From: CAUZIZ01 sp965219855
Lineage (GTDB): Bacteria > Acidobacteriota > UBA6911 > RPQK01 > JAJDTT01
NCBI GenBank assembly: GCA_965219855.1
Contig: CBDCOR010000028.1
Coordinates: forward strand, 65,969-129,968
DNA length: 64,000 nucleotides
Direction: 5' to 3'
The notes below the pieces were generated by a model. The model did not search any database and had not been told where the DNA came from. It worked only from the letters and a program-made list of their open reading frames with translations. Within the stretch, counting starts at the first letter, position 1. The number at the start of each line of letters is the position of its first letter. Below are positions 1 through 8,579 of the stretch, piece by piece. Both the position numbers and the translations under genes were made by a program.

Positions 1-997
1 TGAAGTCATCCAGAGAGACAGCATCGAAGCGCCCTGGAAAGGTTTCCTTCAAATGCGGATACCAATAGTCCCAGAAGGGTCGACCGCGGGCTACCTGGTT
101 CTCCCAAAGCCGGGACTGGGACTCGTGAATTCCCAGCGAGATGGAATCGCCGGCGGGAAGACCGAAGTGATCCTCTCCCAGGCCCTGTTCATAAAGAGCA
201 TGCCCACCTTCGTGGACGATCCCAAAAAGGGAGGAGGCGAAGTTGTCCTCGGCGTAGCGCGTGGTGATGCGAACATCCATAGGCGAGAAGCCGCTGCAAA
301 ATGGATGCGCTGAGACGTCCAGCCTTCCAGCTCCCCAATCGAAACCCATGGCAGTGAGGATCTGTCGACCGAAGCTCTCCTGTTCTGGCCGAGGAAAATC
401 GCCTTGTAGGATGCTCGGATCCGGCTCTACGGCTGATTCTCGAATCCTTGCCAGGAGGCCCGTGAGCTGGGGGCGCAAGGCAGAAAACAGGGCGTCCAGT
501 TCGGTGGTCGTCATCTCTGGCTCGTATTCGTCCAACAGAGCGTTGTAGGGAGATCCTGGGAACTGGAGACAGCGGGCCTCTTCACGCTTGAGCCGGATGA
601 TCTTCTCCAGCGGCTTCGCGAACAGGCCGAAGTCGGATCGCTGGCGGGCATCCACCCACACCTGATAACCAAGAGATGTTGTCTCGGCCAGTTCCCGGAC
701 CAGCGATTGCGGGATCCTTACGGCTCGCTGGTGCTGGCGGCGCATTTCCCGAACGCTCGCACTGATCCAGAGATCAGAGCTCACATCCTCCAGTTCTTCG
801 AGCACGTCTGCCCACCGCGGTTCGGTCAGCTTCTCATGATAGAGGCCGGCCAGCATCGCACTCTGTTGAGCTCTGAGGGGTGATCCTCGGGTAGGCATCA
901 GGGTTTCCTGGTCCCAGCTCAGCAATGCCAGCACTCCTCGCAGATTCACCATCTCGCGGCTGCGTTCCAGAAACCACTCCTGTCCCTGCTTCATCAT
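1..997 (-). CDS. M32 (Taq-type) metallocarboxypeptidase, C-terminus cut by window edge
   Basis: Zinc carboxypeptidase of family M32, which trims C-terminal residues from peptides. Reading leftward, the translation starts MMKQGQEWFLERSREM and runs off the left edge after about 332 codons; the family is usually about 500 residues. The zinc motif HEGGHALYEQG (HEXXH) lies at about residues 264-274. It is preceded by the family block HPFCSGFSPMDVRITTRY and followed by GIHESQSRLWEN, whose HES is also typical of M32. Two adjacent ATGs (997 and 994) follow a GGGAAG; 994 has the better spacing. The protein has no signal peptide and is probably cytoplasmic. The family assignment is firm from the motifs; substrate is unknown. 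Confidence 0.9.
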   Translation of the reverse strand, partial: MMKQGQEWFLERSREMVNLRGVLALLSWDQETLMPTRGSPLRAQQSAMLAGLYHEKLTEPRWADVLEELEDVSSDLWISASVREMRRQHQRAVRIPQSLVRELAETTSLGYQVWVDARQRSDFGLFAKPLEKIIRLKREEARCLQFPGSPYNALLDEYEPEMTTTELDALFSALRPQLTGLLARIRESAVEPDPSILQGDFPRPEQESFGRQILTAMGFDWGAGRLDVSAHPFCSGFSPMDVRITTRYAEDNFASSLFGIVHEGGHALYEQGLGEDHFGLPAGDSISLGIHESQSRLWENQVARGRPFWDYWYPHLKETFPGRFDAVSLDDF

Positions 998-1122
998 CTT
1001 CCCGACGAATGATAGCAACTGGTGGTGGTTCGGCCTACTCCCTTTTTCGATCCTTGGGCTCGATGTACGGCAGTCCGGAGACTACCGCAACGACCGCGAG
1101 GAGTTTTCTGGGCTGAAGTTTT

Positions 1123-1248
1123 CTAAGCTGAAACTTGGAAGGATTCGTCGCACGTCTGAACGTCTGAACGTCGCACGTCTCTTGCCACTGGACAGTGTGG
1201 CGAGAGGCTTCAAGTTTCTTTCTCGAATGGGGCAGCCCGGCTGGGGGG
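1123..1248. repeat. Modular intergenic repeat R1, one unit
   Basis: Begins CTAAGCTGAAACTT and ends with AAGTTTCTTTCTCGAATGGGGCAGC then CCGGCTGGGG. The inner segment holds tandem GTCTGAAC motifs. The same unit occurs in reverse complement at 44069-44200. Units with the same ends but other inner segments lie at 28655-29032, 39803-39870 and 42015-42193. No coding potential is seen. Confidence 0.75.
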
Positions 1249-1264
1249 AGACTGACCTGGAACT

Positions 1265-1445
1265 TAGCCCGGATTTCTCATCGCCCGTCGTCGCGAGGCG
1301 TCGCAAGCGCCGTCCTGGCAAGGCTTGCGACCGAGGCCTCCGCAGTCGTACTCGTGCAGTACGTCGAGGAGGCCGACCGAGCGAAACACAGCCAGGGCGG
1401 ATGATTGCGGCGATGCAGCAGACTGGCGATGAGAAATGCGGGTTA
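1265..1445. mobile_element. MITE-like element, copy 1
   Basis: A 181 bp non-coding element with near-perfect terminal inverted repeats: TAGCCCGGATTTCTCATCGC at the left, and GCGATGAGAAATGCGGGTTA at the right. It is closely similar along its whole length to 58761-58955. TA flanks each end, as expected of elements moved by IS630/mariner-type transposases. The rest of 998-1558 holds only this element, the R1 unit and unremarkable sequence. Confidence 0.75.
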
Positions 1446-1558
1446 ACCCGGTGGTTGGCCACTTCTTCGGCCCGTGGCAGCGTACAGGAAGCCTGAAGCG
1501 CGAGCGAGGGGTTGGGGTGCAGCGTCAGGCGTGGCTGGGAGCGTTGCTGACGAGTGCT

Positions 1559-4239
1559 TTAGCCGGCGGGGGTCAGTGGCTTGGCGGTGGCAATTGCAGG
1601 AAAGGTGGTCAAGACACCTGGAGATTGGCGAATGACGGTAAAGGCCACTGCTCCGGTGGGTTCCTGCACCTGGATCCAGAGGGAACCGGTAAAAGACTTG
1701 GGCAGGTTCAGGTCAAGCCATCTCTGATTCGGAAACTCGGATCGCTGCTCCCGAGGCATAAGCTTGACCTCTGTCGGTCCTCGCACGAGACTCCCGGCCC
1801 CGTTCCGCACCGTCACGATGAGAGTAATGGAATGGTTCTCGGTGTTGGCAGCTGCGATACCGGTATCGACACCTGCCTCCAGGTCTCGAGTCAAAGGAAC
1901 CACAACTTCTCTGAGCGGCGCACTCTCTCCGACACCAGCGGCTGCCACCGTGGGAGACTCGAAAAGGACGACTCCCCCGACCGGAATCCGAGAGGAAACT
2001 TCGACCGAACCCACCACCGTCTGGAAGCCACCGGTGGGCAGGATCAAACATCCAAGGGGGACAATCGAGACGTTCTTTCGGCCCTTAGCCAGAAATTCGC
2101 CGCCCAGGGTAACCGGCGCTTCATTCCCTGAGGTATCCCGCACCTGGATCTGAACCTGGGCGGTGCTGGTGGGGGATGGGTTGACCAGCAGGAGTACCGA
2201 AGTCAGGTCCTCAAGATGGGCGAACTGGGCGTAAAAGCTTCGAGTCGCGATCCTATTCTGGACAACGGGAAAGGTGGTGAAGGCGCCGGGTGCAAGTCGG
2301 ATCACGGTTGCCGCGATAGGCCGGTTGGCAGTGGCCAGTACTGACCCCTGAAAGTCGGCAGGGATTCCCGGAACTAGCGACTGCAAGTCGTTCTTCTCAC
2401 GCACGAACCGAGCGATATGGCCATTACCCTGAAGTTCGATCGTATTACTTTGCAACGGACGCCCGTCCTTTCCCTGGACCTGGATGAATATCTGCACGGG
2501 TCGGCCGTCCATATTGCTGATCGCCAATCCGGTGTTGGTGATCCCTCCACCCTTGATCTCGACCGGAGCGATGAAGTAGTGGAGGGGCTTACTAGCACCA
2601 ACACCCGTAGTCCCGAAAGGACCTTCAAAAAGTACCGCGCCGCCCAAGGAGGTTCCGGCTCGGGCTCGAAGTGAGCCCACAAAATTGGTCCCCTCGCTGC
2701 TTCGAGCTGACAAAGAACCACCGGGCGCCAGGCCAAAGGGGTAATCCCCCTGGGGATCCCTGACCAAAGACAACAGATTGGCTGGCGGGCGCCTGCCCGT
2801 CGTATCTCTTAGAGAGATCCTACCGTCGGAGTGACGAGCCAGGTCGGTGTTGATGAGGAAGAACTCCGAGGTCGAGGCTCCAGGTAGATTGGCGAACTGG
2901 GCAAGGCTTCTCCGAAGCGGAGGATGTCGAAGATCTCCAGTGCCCCAGACATGACACCGAATTCCTGATCGGTCCGAAGAAAGACAGAGCGCGCCCCTAC
3001 GACCGCATCCTGGCGAATCGATACCGGGAACCACTTGGTGGCCGTCTGGTCAAAGCCGGCGATGCCTACGATAGACCCGGCGCTCAGATCGGACCCCAGA
3101 AAGAACAGGCCCTCACCCGGCAGCACAGAGCCTACGCCGTTTCCGCGCACCACCACATTGGTGTCAATGCCCTGGAATGCCTTCGCGTTCAGACTGGTCA
3201 AGGAAGATCCCACAGTATCGGAGTCGGTGCCCACAAACAGGGGATCCACCGCCGAATTTCCTGTGACAACATTGAAGTCAATGCCAGTGACATCGGCATC
3301 GACAACAACCGTAGGCTCCAGGCTGCCCATGTAGAAAGCGGGGAGGAAGTTCGTAACCATCGGATTGGAATTGAAGATGCCCCCAGCAACATTGCTCGGT
3401 GTCACGGGTCCGTCCAGCGGCTCTACGTAGAGCAAATACCTGCCCTTTGGCAAGAATTGCAGTCGGTAGGCACCGTCGGTCAATGAGATCGCACTCGCTA
3501 CCGCTATACCATACTCGTCGACCGCCACCACGAAGGCACCAAAGACAGGAGCACCTTCCATGGTCACGCGGCCAGAGATGCTGCCCGTGATCTGATCCAT
3601 CCCGGGCAGGGGATAGCCAACGTTGATGCCTGCGATGTCGTCCCAGCTCAGGGAATTGAATCCAAAATCAAAGGCTCCACCCTGGAAGTACATGGTCGCG
3701 TCCCGCAGGATGGTGTGGCCCAAAAACCAATTGTGTCCCAACTCGTGAAGGACGACGTCCAGGAGGTTGCCTGTGCTCCTATCGGCAGATTCGATGGTGC
3801 TCCAGGTTTTTTCGGGATTAAGAGCGATATCGGCCTCGACGATCTGATTTCCAATCGATCGCCGCAATGAGACGCCCAAAGCGGCACCAAGGACACTCCG
3901 GTTGATTGGAGTATCTGCCGCGGTGATGACATTGGTATTGTCCCCCAACCCCACACCCTGGGTGGCCGTGTCCTCACCCAGATTGAGCACGATTGACGAG
4001 ACTCTAGTCCAACGTTCCAGCGCCTCGGCGATGGCCAATCGTGGATTGCTCCCATCTACAACGTAGTCCAGTCCATCCATGAGGCCCTCCCACATTCGGA
4101 CTTCGATTGGGTACTGGCTCTCATCCCAGATCGGCATATCCCCTTCGGGCCCGATAGACACCACGTAGGCGCTCAGATACGCTCCTGCCAGCATTGAAGC
4201 GCCCAGTAGAAAAGAGTACTTCCAATTAATCCGTTCCAT
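1559..4239 (-). pseudogene. Secreted matrixin-like metalloprotease with C-terminal repeat modules, one-base frameshift
   Basis: The N-terminal frame starts at ATG 4239 (AAGGGT just upstream) with a signal peptide (MERINWKYSFLLGASMLAG). It carries HELGHNWFLGH, the HEXXHXXGXXH zinc motif of metzincins, at about residues 165-175. A carboxypeptidase-regulatory-like beta domain (SGRVTMEGAPVFGAFVVAV) follows. Near 2895-2935 the sense continues in another frame with AQFANLPGASTSEFFLINT and runs to the stop at 1559, giving two copies of a module that ends TTFP. The phase change equals one missing base. Joined, the protein would be about 890 residues. The same module ends the sugar dehydrogenase at 13317-15194. 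Decay and a sequencing error are equally possible. Confidence 0.8.
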
Positions 4240-4810
4240 GGGATGACCCTTGAAGCACACTCCGAAGCCGCCCCGCGAGAACTCCGATTTCCCAGAGAAC
4301 TTGTGCCTTAAATGCTGGCAGAACTTGCAGGATGGGATGGGATGAGTAAAGGCGTGCTACGCGCTTGCCCTGCTGGTCCTGAAGGACTGCAAGCCTCCCC
4401 AGTGGTCCAGCCAGGGTACGGTTCTGTTGGAGAGGATCGACGTAACAGAAAACCAGGTATTCCTGATTCAGTCCATACTCGGGACTGTGTGAAACCGTCA
4501 CCGTCTCCTCGCCTAGCGTACCTCCATATTCGACTATCTCCAGCCACTCGGCTTCCGCTCCCTTTATGCTCTCCTCGACCTGGAACCTATAGCGCGTCAG
4601 AATGAACTGGCCATTGTCGGAGTGAAAGCTTTCGAGCCCGATCACTTTCCCCAAAAATATGAACTGCGTCTGTTCTATAAAATCCGATCCTTGAATGGAA
4701 AAGTAATCGTGCTGGCCGGAGGCTGCAATCGAGAAAGGGGGACGTACGAACAGGACAAAGAACAAGCCGATGCAGACGAGTCCACGCATCCCATCAAATC
4801 GAGGTCTCAT
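4226..4810 (-). CDS. Secreted protein of unknown function
   Basis: About 194 residues, starting MRPRFDGMRGLVCIGLFFV with a hydrophobic signal segment ending near SIAASG. The mature part (IEQTQFIFLGKVIGLES ... RYRFQVEESIKG) resembles small secreted domains that often precede metalloproteases, but I do not recognise a named family. Its stop overlaps the start of the downstream matrixin-like gene by 14 bases, so the two are probably translated together. An alternative start is the next ATG at 4789. Longer in-frame extensions upstream have no signal sequence and look non-coding. Confidence 0.65.
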   Translation of the reverse strand: MRPRFDGMRGLVCIGLFFVLFVRPPFSIAASGQHDYFSIQGSDFIEQTQFIFLGKVIGLESFHSDNGQFILTRYRFQVEESIKGAEAEWLEIVEYGGTLGEETVTVSHSPEYGLNQEYLVFCYVDPLQQNRTLAGPLGRLAVLQDQQGKRVARLYSSHPILQVLPAFKAQVLWEIGVLAGRLRSVLQGSSHGTD

Positions 4811-5055
4811 CAAGCTCTTGGAAGTGAGGTCTTGCTCCAGCACTTCGTACCTCCGGGCAGCCCTTTTCTGAAAAGCTCCAGAGAATAGATGATGATAGCG
4901 GCCAATCGTGGCAACACAGCACAAGCACCCCCGGAGTCAATACCCAGCTGATTGCTTGCCGGAGGAGGGGACTCCATCCTTTGCGCTGGAGCGGGATTCC
5001 CAGGCTCGCGCAAGATAACCCAGTGTGTATAATGCGGCGAAAAGGGGGAAAACGA

Positions 5056-5940
5056 GTGAGATTCTATCGCTACCAAAATAATTGTGGAGGGATCGTCCCG
5101 CTGATCGAAGTCCAGCCAGGCCGGCTTCTGAACTTAGGGCCTCCTTCGCCAATCGGCAGTTTCGAAGACCTTCTTGGACTGGCTCAACAGCTAGGCGCGT
5201 CCCCCGAAGATCTGATCGAGAGTTTGATGGGAAACGACCCTCCGACTACTACGCCTGTCGAGCTGGAGACTCGCGGTCTCCGATTGCTTTCGCCTCTTGT
5301 CCCGAAAGAGGTCTGGGCCGCCGGCGTGACCTACGGACTCAGCCGCGATGAGCGCCAGAAGGAAAGTTCTCTACCCGAAGTCTATGCACGCGTATTCCGC
5401 TCGGAACGTCCGGAGGTCTTCTTCAAAGCCACAGCGGAACGATGTGTTGGCCCGTTTGAAGCCATCGGTATCCGGGGAGACTCGAACTGGAACGTCCCAG
5501 AAGCCGAATTGGCCTTTGTCCTCTACCAGGACGAGATCGTTGGCTTTACCGTCGGCAACGACGTCAGCAGTCGTTCGATCGAAGGGGAGAACCCACTATA
5601 TCTACCCCAGGCGAAGATCTACGACAAGTGTTGCGCCATCGGTCCTTGTGTCGTATCCGCGGCCGAGATACCGGATCCCCACAAACTCACAGTCCAATGT
5701 GAGATCATCCGGGAAGAAAACACGATCTTTTCGGGACAGACCTCAACCGCCGCAATGGTACGCACCTGCCAAGAGCTGGCGGGCGTCGTGAGAAAGCATA
5801 ATCCCCTACCCGATGGCACCGTGGTTCTCACCGGAACCGGGTTGGTGCCACCTGAAGACATCTCGCTGCTTCCAGGCGACCTGGTGAGGATAACAATCGA
5901 GAAAATTGGAACTCTGGAAAACCCGGTAGTCGAAGTCTAG
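5056..5940 (+). CDS. Fumarylacetoacetase-family hydrolase/dehydratase, 2-keto-3-deoxy-sugar-acid dehydratase-like
   Basis: About 294 residues of the fumarylacetoacetate hydrolase fold. The blocks RPEVFFKATAERCVGPFEAI, VPEAELAFVLY, GFTVGNDVSSRSIEGENPLY and YLPQAKIYDKCCAIGP match the branch that includes archaeal 2-keto-3-deoxy-D-arabinonate dehydratase. PEAELA and the following VGNDVS carry acidic metal ligands. I chose GTG 5056 because AGGGGG stands seven bases upstream and VRFYRY is the normal family N-terminus. The gene is convergent with a second gene of the same fold (5960-6922), separated by 19 bases. The likely role is sugar-acid catabolism in the cytoplasm; the exact substrate is inferred. 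Confidence 0.85.
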   Translation: MRFYRYQNNCGGIVPLIEVQPGRLLNLGPPSPIGSFEDLLGLAQQLGASPEDLIESLMGNDPPTTTPVELETRGLRLLSPLVPKEVWAAGVTYGLSRDERQKESSLPEVYARVFRSERPEVFFKATAERCVGPFEAIGIRGDSNWNVPEAELAFVLYQDEIVGFTVGNDVSSRSIEGENPLYLPQAKIYDKCCAIGPCVVSAAEIPDPHKLTVQCEIIREENTIFSGQTSTAAMVRTCQELAGVVRKHNPLPDGTVVLTGTGLVPPEDISLLPGDLVRITIEKIGTLENPVVEV

Positions 5941-5959
5941 TGGTCTTTGGCAACCCCGT

Positions 5960-6922
5960 TCAGTCCGCCGCTTCGTCCGCCACGGGATTCTTCACGAGAC
6001 CTATTCCTTCGATCTCGGCTTCCACTGTGTCCCCGTGCCGCAAGAACTTCTTCCGGGGCGAACCGACTCCGGCAGCGGTCCCGGTCGAGATCAGGTCTCC
6101 CGGCTCGAGCGTGACGAAGCCAGAGATGAACTCGATGACCTCTGCCACACCAAAGATCATCTTGCTGGTGTGGGAATCCTGCTGAATTTCTCCGTTTACG
6201 CTCAGCTGCAGGCGCAGCGTCTGAGGATCCGGCAGATCCTCGCTGGAAGTGACACAGGGTCCCGAAGGGGCAAACGAGTCGAACCACTTCCCATGAAGCC
6301 AGTCGAAGAACCCATCCTTGGGGCGGGGATCACGGGTGGGATTGGGACGGAATTGGCGGTTGGATATGTCATTGACGACCGTATAGCCCGCGACCACGTT
6401 CAGGGCCTGCTCTGCCGATACGGCCTTGCAGCGTTGGCCGATGACGACGGCCAGCTCCGCTTCCCAATCGATGGTTTCGGGCGATAGGGAAGGCAGGACG
6501 ATAGTCGCTCCGGATCCGATCAAGGTGGTGCTGGCGGGCTTGAGGAAGACGTAAGGGAAGGTCCGGCTTCGCTCTGCCACCTGGCCACCCCCCTCCTGGA
6601 TGTGCTCTGCATAGTTCCCAGCCAGGAGGAAGAACTTGATGGGCGTGGGAATGGGTGGCAACAGGTCGACTGAAGACGAGCTCTGACTCAAGTCGGATCT
6701 CACCTCCGAACCGAGCTGCTCGTAGTGATCGGCTAGAGCCCTGGCATGAGCAGCTTGGGCGCCATGAGGGAGAAACTGTAGCGAGTTACCCCAATCTACG
6801 GAAGCCGCGGGGCCGCCGCCATATTGGTCGTTCAGACGTTGCAGATCTACGATTGTGTCATCGTGATAAAGGGCCGTCGCCGCTTCACTTCCCTTGCGGT
6901 AACGGCAGATTCGAATGGTCAT
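5960..6922 (-). CDS. Fumarylacetoacetate hydrolase family protein
   Basis: 320 residues. The conserved C-terminal hydrolase/isomerase domain shows KFFLLAGNYAEHIQEGG, FLKPASTTLIGSG, DWEAELAVVIG and GYTVVNDISNRQ. The motif EAELAVVIG and the aspartates of the VND segment are metal ligands. GDLISTGTAAGVG is the typical C-terminal loop. GGAGGAAGC lies just upstream of ATG 6922. It follows the SDR gene 6951-7715 on the same strand with a 28 base gap, so they are probably an operon for oxidation and then cleavage or isomerisation of a sugar-derived acid. The substrate cannot be read from sequence. Confidence 0.88.
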   Translation of the reverse strand: MTIRICRYRKGSEAATALYHDDTIVDLQRLNDQYGGGPAASVDWGNSLQFLPHGAQAAHARALADHYEQLGSEVRSDLSQSSSSVDLLPPIPTPIKFFLLAGNYAEHIQEGGGQVAERSRTFPYVFLKPASTTLIGSGATIVLPSLSPETIDWEAELAVVIGQRCKAVSAEQALNVVAGYTVVNDISNRQFRPNPTRDPRPKDGFFDWLHGKWFDSFAPSGPCVTSSEDLPDPQTLRLQLSVNGEIQQDSHTSKMIFGVAEVIEFISGFVTLEPGDLISTGTAAGVGSPRKKFLRHGDTVEAEIEGIGLVKNPVADEAAD

Positions 6923-6950
6923 TTGCTTCCTCCTCGTTCGGCGCAGACTC

Positions 6951-7715
6951 CTAGAACCCGGGTGGCGGCAAGACGAATCCGCCATCGACTCGAAGGGTGG
7001 AACCGGTCACGTAGGTGGCATCATCGCTCGCCAGAAAAGCCACTCCCTTTCCGATCTCCTCTATGGTTCCAAGGCGACTCATGGGCAGACGCTTGCCCGC
7101 TTCCTTGATTTCATCTTCGCTGGCGAAGGTTCGTTCGCCAGGAGTGTCAATCCAACCAGGCTCCAAGATGTTGACTCGGATCCCCTCTCCAACCAGCTCA
7201 CTGGCCATGGTCCTGGCCATGTGGTTAATCCCTGCCTTGGCTGTGTTGTAGGGTAGTGAGTTCTTGATCGGTAGGACGGCGTGGACCGAGCTGACGACGA
7301 CGATGGTTCCCCCTCGTCCCTGGGCCACCATTTGTCGAGCGGCAAATTGACAACAATGGATGACTCCCCAAAGGCAGACATCAATGGTGAAACGCAGGTC
7401 TTCCTCGGTCAGATCTATGAATGGCTTTCGGATACTCGCTGCTGCATTGGCAACCAGGATGTCCAGACTCCCCAGTTCGGAGACGGTGGAGCGAATCATC
7501 TCTTCATCCCTGTGGCGGTCTGACACATCCCCCTGCAAGACGATTGCACGCCGACCCAACCTTCTGACTCCTTCCGCCACAGCCTCGGCTTCCTCACCGT
7601 GACGACGGTAGTTCACTGCTATATCCGCACCCCGGCGTGCCAGCTCCAGGGCGCAGCCCTCTCCGATCCCTCTATTCGCACCCGTCACCAAGGCAACTTT
7701 ACCCTCAAAGCTCAT
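6951..7715 (-). CDS. Short-chain dehydrogenase/reductase
   Basis: 254 residues, classical SDR. TGANRGIGEG (residues 10-19) is the nucleotide-binding glycine motif, NAAAS is the NAG-equivalent, SSVH holds the catalytic serine and YNTAK is the YxxxK pair. The C-terminus GSTLRVDGGF is typical. An aspartate or similar acidic residue after beta-2 is not evident (VNYRRHG), which favours NADP(H). AGGAGGGACC precedes ATG 7715. It is the first gene of a probable two-gene operon with the fumarylacetoacetase-fold gene 5960-6922. The likely role is polyol or sugar oxidoreductase. Confidence 0.9.
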   Translation of the reverse strand: MSFEGKVALVTGANRGIGEGCALELARRGADIAVNYRRHGEEAEAVAEGVRRLGRRAIVLQGDVSDRHRDEEMIRSTVSELGSLDILVANAAASIRKPFIDLTEEDLRFTIDVCLWGVIHCCQFAARQMVAQGRGGTIVVVSSVHAVLPIKNSLPYNTAKAGINHMARTMASELVGEGIRVNILEPGWIDTPGERTFASEDEIKEAGKRLPMSRLGTIEEIGKGVAFLASDDATYVTGSTLRVDGGFVLPPPGF

Positions 7716-7869
7716 GGTCCCTCCTGTAAAAAAGGCCTGCCGGATTTTTCAAACTACGCAACACAGGAGAAGAAATCAAACGGAAATCTCCAGCATTGCC
7801 ATCTTCAGAACCGGGTCGGTAAGATGAACTTGGAGATCAAGGCGAGGGGTGGGTAGGAACAGGTCTGAA

Positions 7870-7896
7870 ATGCAGTTTAGGAAGCTAGTACCCTGT
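7870..7896 (+). pseudogene. Detached 5' end of the sugar dehydrogenase gene (start codon and first codons)
   Basis: ATG 7870 follows AGGAACAGG and reads MQFRKLVP before entering the IS481-type element. Joined at the shared CTAGTACCCTG to the sequence from 13317, it gives MQFRKLVPCVWIICCWLD followed by TVSAAD. This is a complete signal peptide with positive N-region, hydrophobic core and VSA cleavage site, in frame with the dehydrogenase. It is therefore the original start of the gene now beginning inside the IS end at 13311. Confidence 0.85.
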
Positions 7897-7993
7897 AATC
7901 TTCAAATCCGTCTGTAGCTCCCGATTCATAGGTAACAATTTCTCCCGGGCACATAGGTTACACTTTTGGAGTCTGGGGACTTCATTTTGTTGC

Positions 7994-8277
7994 GCCGGGG
8001 GCCGGCTCGAAACCAGCCAGTGATTCAACCAGGATCTCCTTGGGTTCGATTCATTTTAATCGCTCGTGAACCCTCGCCGCAAAGCGGCAGAGGCAGTCCG
8101 TTTATAGATCCAGCCGCAGAAGCAGTGGGAACTGTGGGAAACTCCGTCCGGAGGAGTTTTCCAAGCGCTGTGGGAACGGTGGAAAAACTCCACGCCTGGA
8201 GTCGTCTTCTCCATGTCGCCGTTTTTCCACGGTTTCCATAGTGCGGCAGTTTCCACGGCTTTCCGGGTCATTGGCCA
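7994..8277. repeat. Segment shared with the IS21 element (inverted copy at 47071-47345)
   Basis: About 280 bp downstream of the IS481 transposase stop. Reverse-complemented, it is closely similar to the stretch downstream of istB in the IS21 element. Shared features include GGGGCCGG, CCAGTGATTCA, AAGCGG, a CTCCGTCCGGAGGAG palindrome and CCGTGGAAACTGCCGC. It is rich in small inverted repeats and encodes nothing visible. Confidence 0.7.
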
Positions 8278-8457
8278 CTCTGGGGTGGCTCCTGATCTTG
8301 GGTTGGCGGTTTTCGTCGCAATCGTTTGGCCGGCAGCACCCTTCCCAGCCGTTCATCGAAGAGGCCGAGTTCCAGGGTCTCGAAGTAGACGGCCCACTGG
8401 GCTTCTCCCACGGGCTTTAATCCAATCTCCTGCCCCCGCAAGGTCGAGCTCACTAGG
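8268..8457 (-). pseudogene. C-terminal fragment of the split IS481 transposase
   Basis: Reads SSTLRGQEIGLKPVGEAQW, then AVYFETLELGLFDERLGRV, to the stop at 8268. This is the usual C-terminal beta segment of IS481 transposases. It joins in frame to the fragment ending at 10327 through the duplicated ACTAGG target (GEDILV-SST). It has no start of its own, so it is unlikely to be made except as an accidental fusion. Confidence 0.8.
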
Positions 8458-8498
8458 CCCAAAAGAAGTAGATGAAAGTGGACTAAACCACATGTAAA

Positions 8499-8579
8499 CA
8501 CCTGAAATGCCAGACCTGACGGGTATTCTGGGGTTGTCAAAGAAACTTCAGAACAAGCCGAAAGGAGGCATTTCAGGTG
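8499..8579 (+). promoter_or_regulatory. Start-codon-sequestering inverted repeat of IS1380 (copies A, B, C)
   Basis: CACCTGAAATGCC at 8499-8511 is the exact reverse complement of GGCATTTCAGGTG at 8567-8579, which contains the GTG start and the last bases of the Shine-Dalgarno sequence. Identical arms occur at 11488-11500/11556-11568 and 42236-42248/42304-42316. An RNA that starts outside the element would contain both arms and hide the start. A transcript starting between the arms would not. Similar protection is known for IS10 and IS50. Confidence 0.65.

Noticed and set aside
1182..1496. Short open frames within the 998-1558 gap
   Set aside because: They lie in the R1 repeat and the MITE, whose other copies do not preserve the frames.
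5043..5056. Start of the fumarylacetoacetase-fold gene at ATG 5032 or 4981
   Set aside because: These add a basic or random N-terminus and lie on the ribosome site; GTG 5056 follows AGGGGG and begins the usual family sequence.
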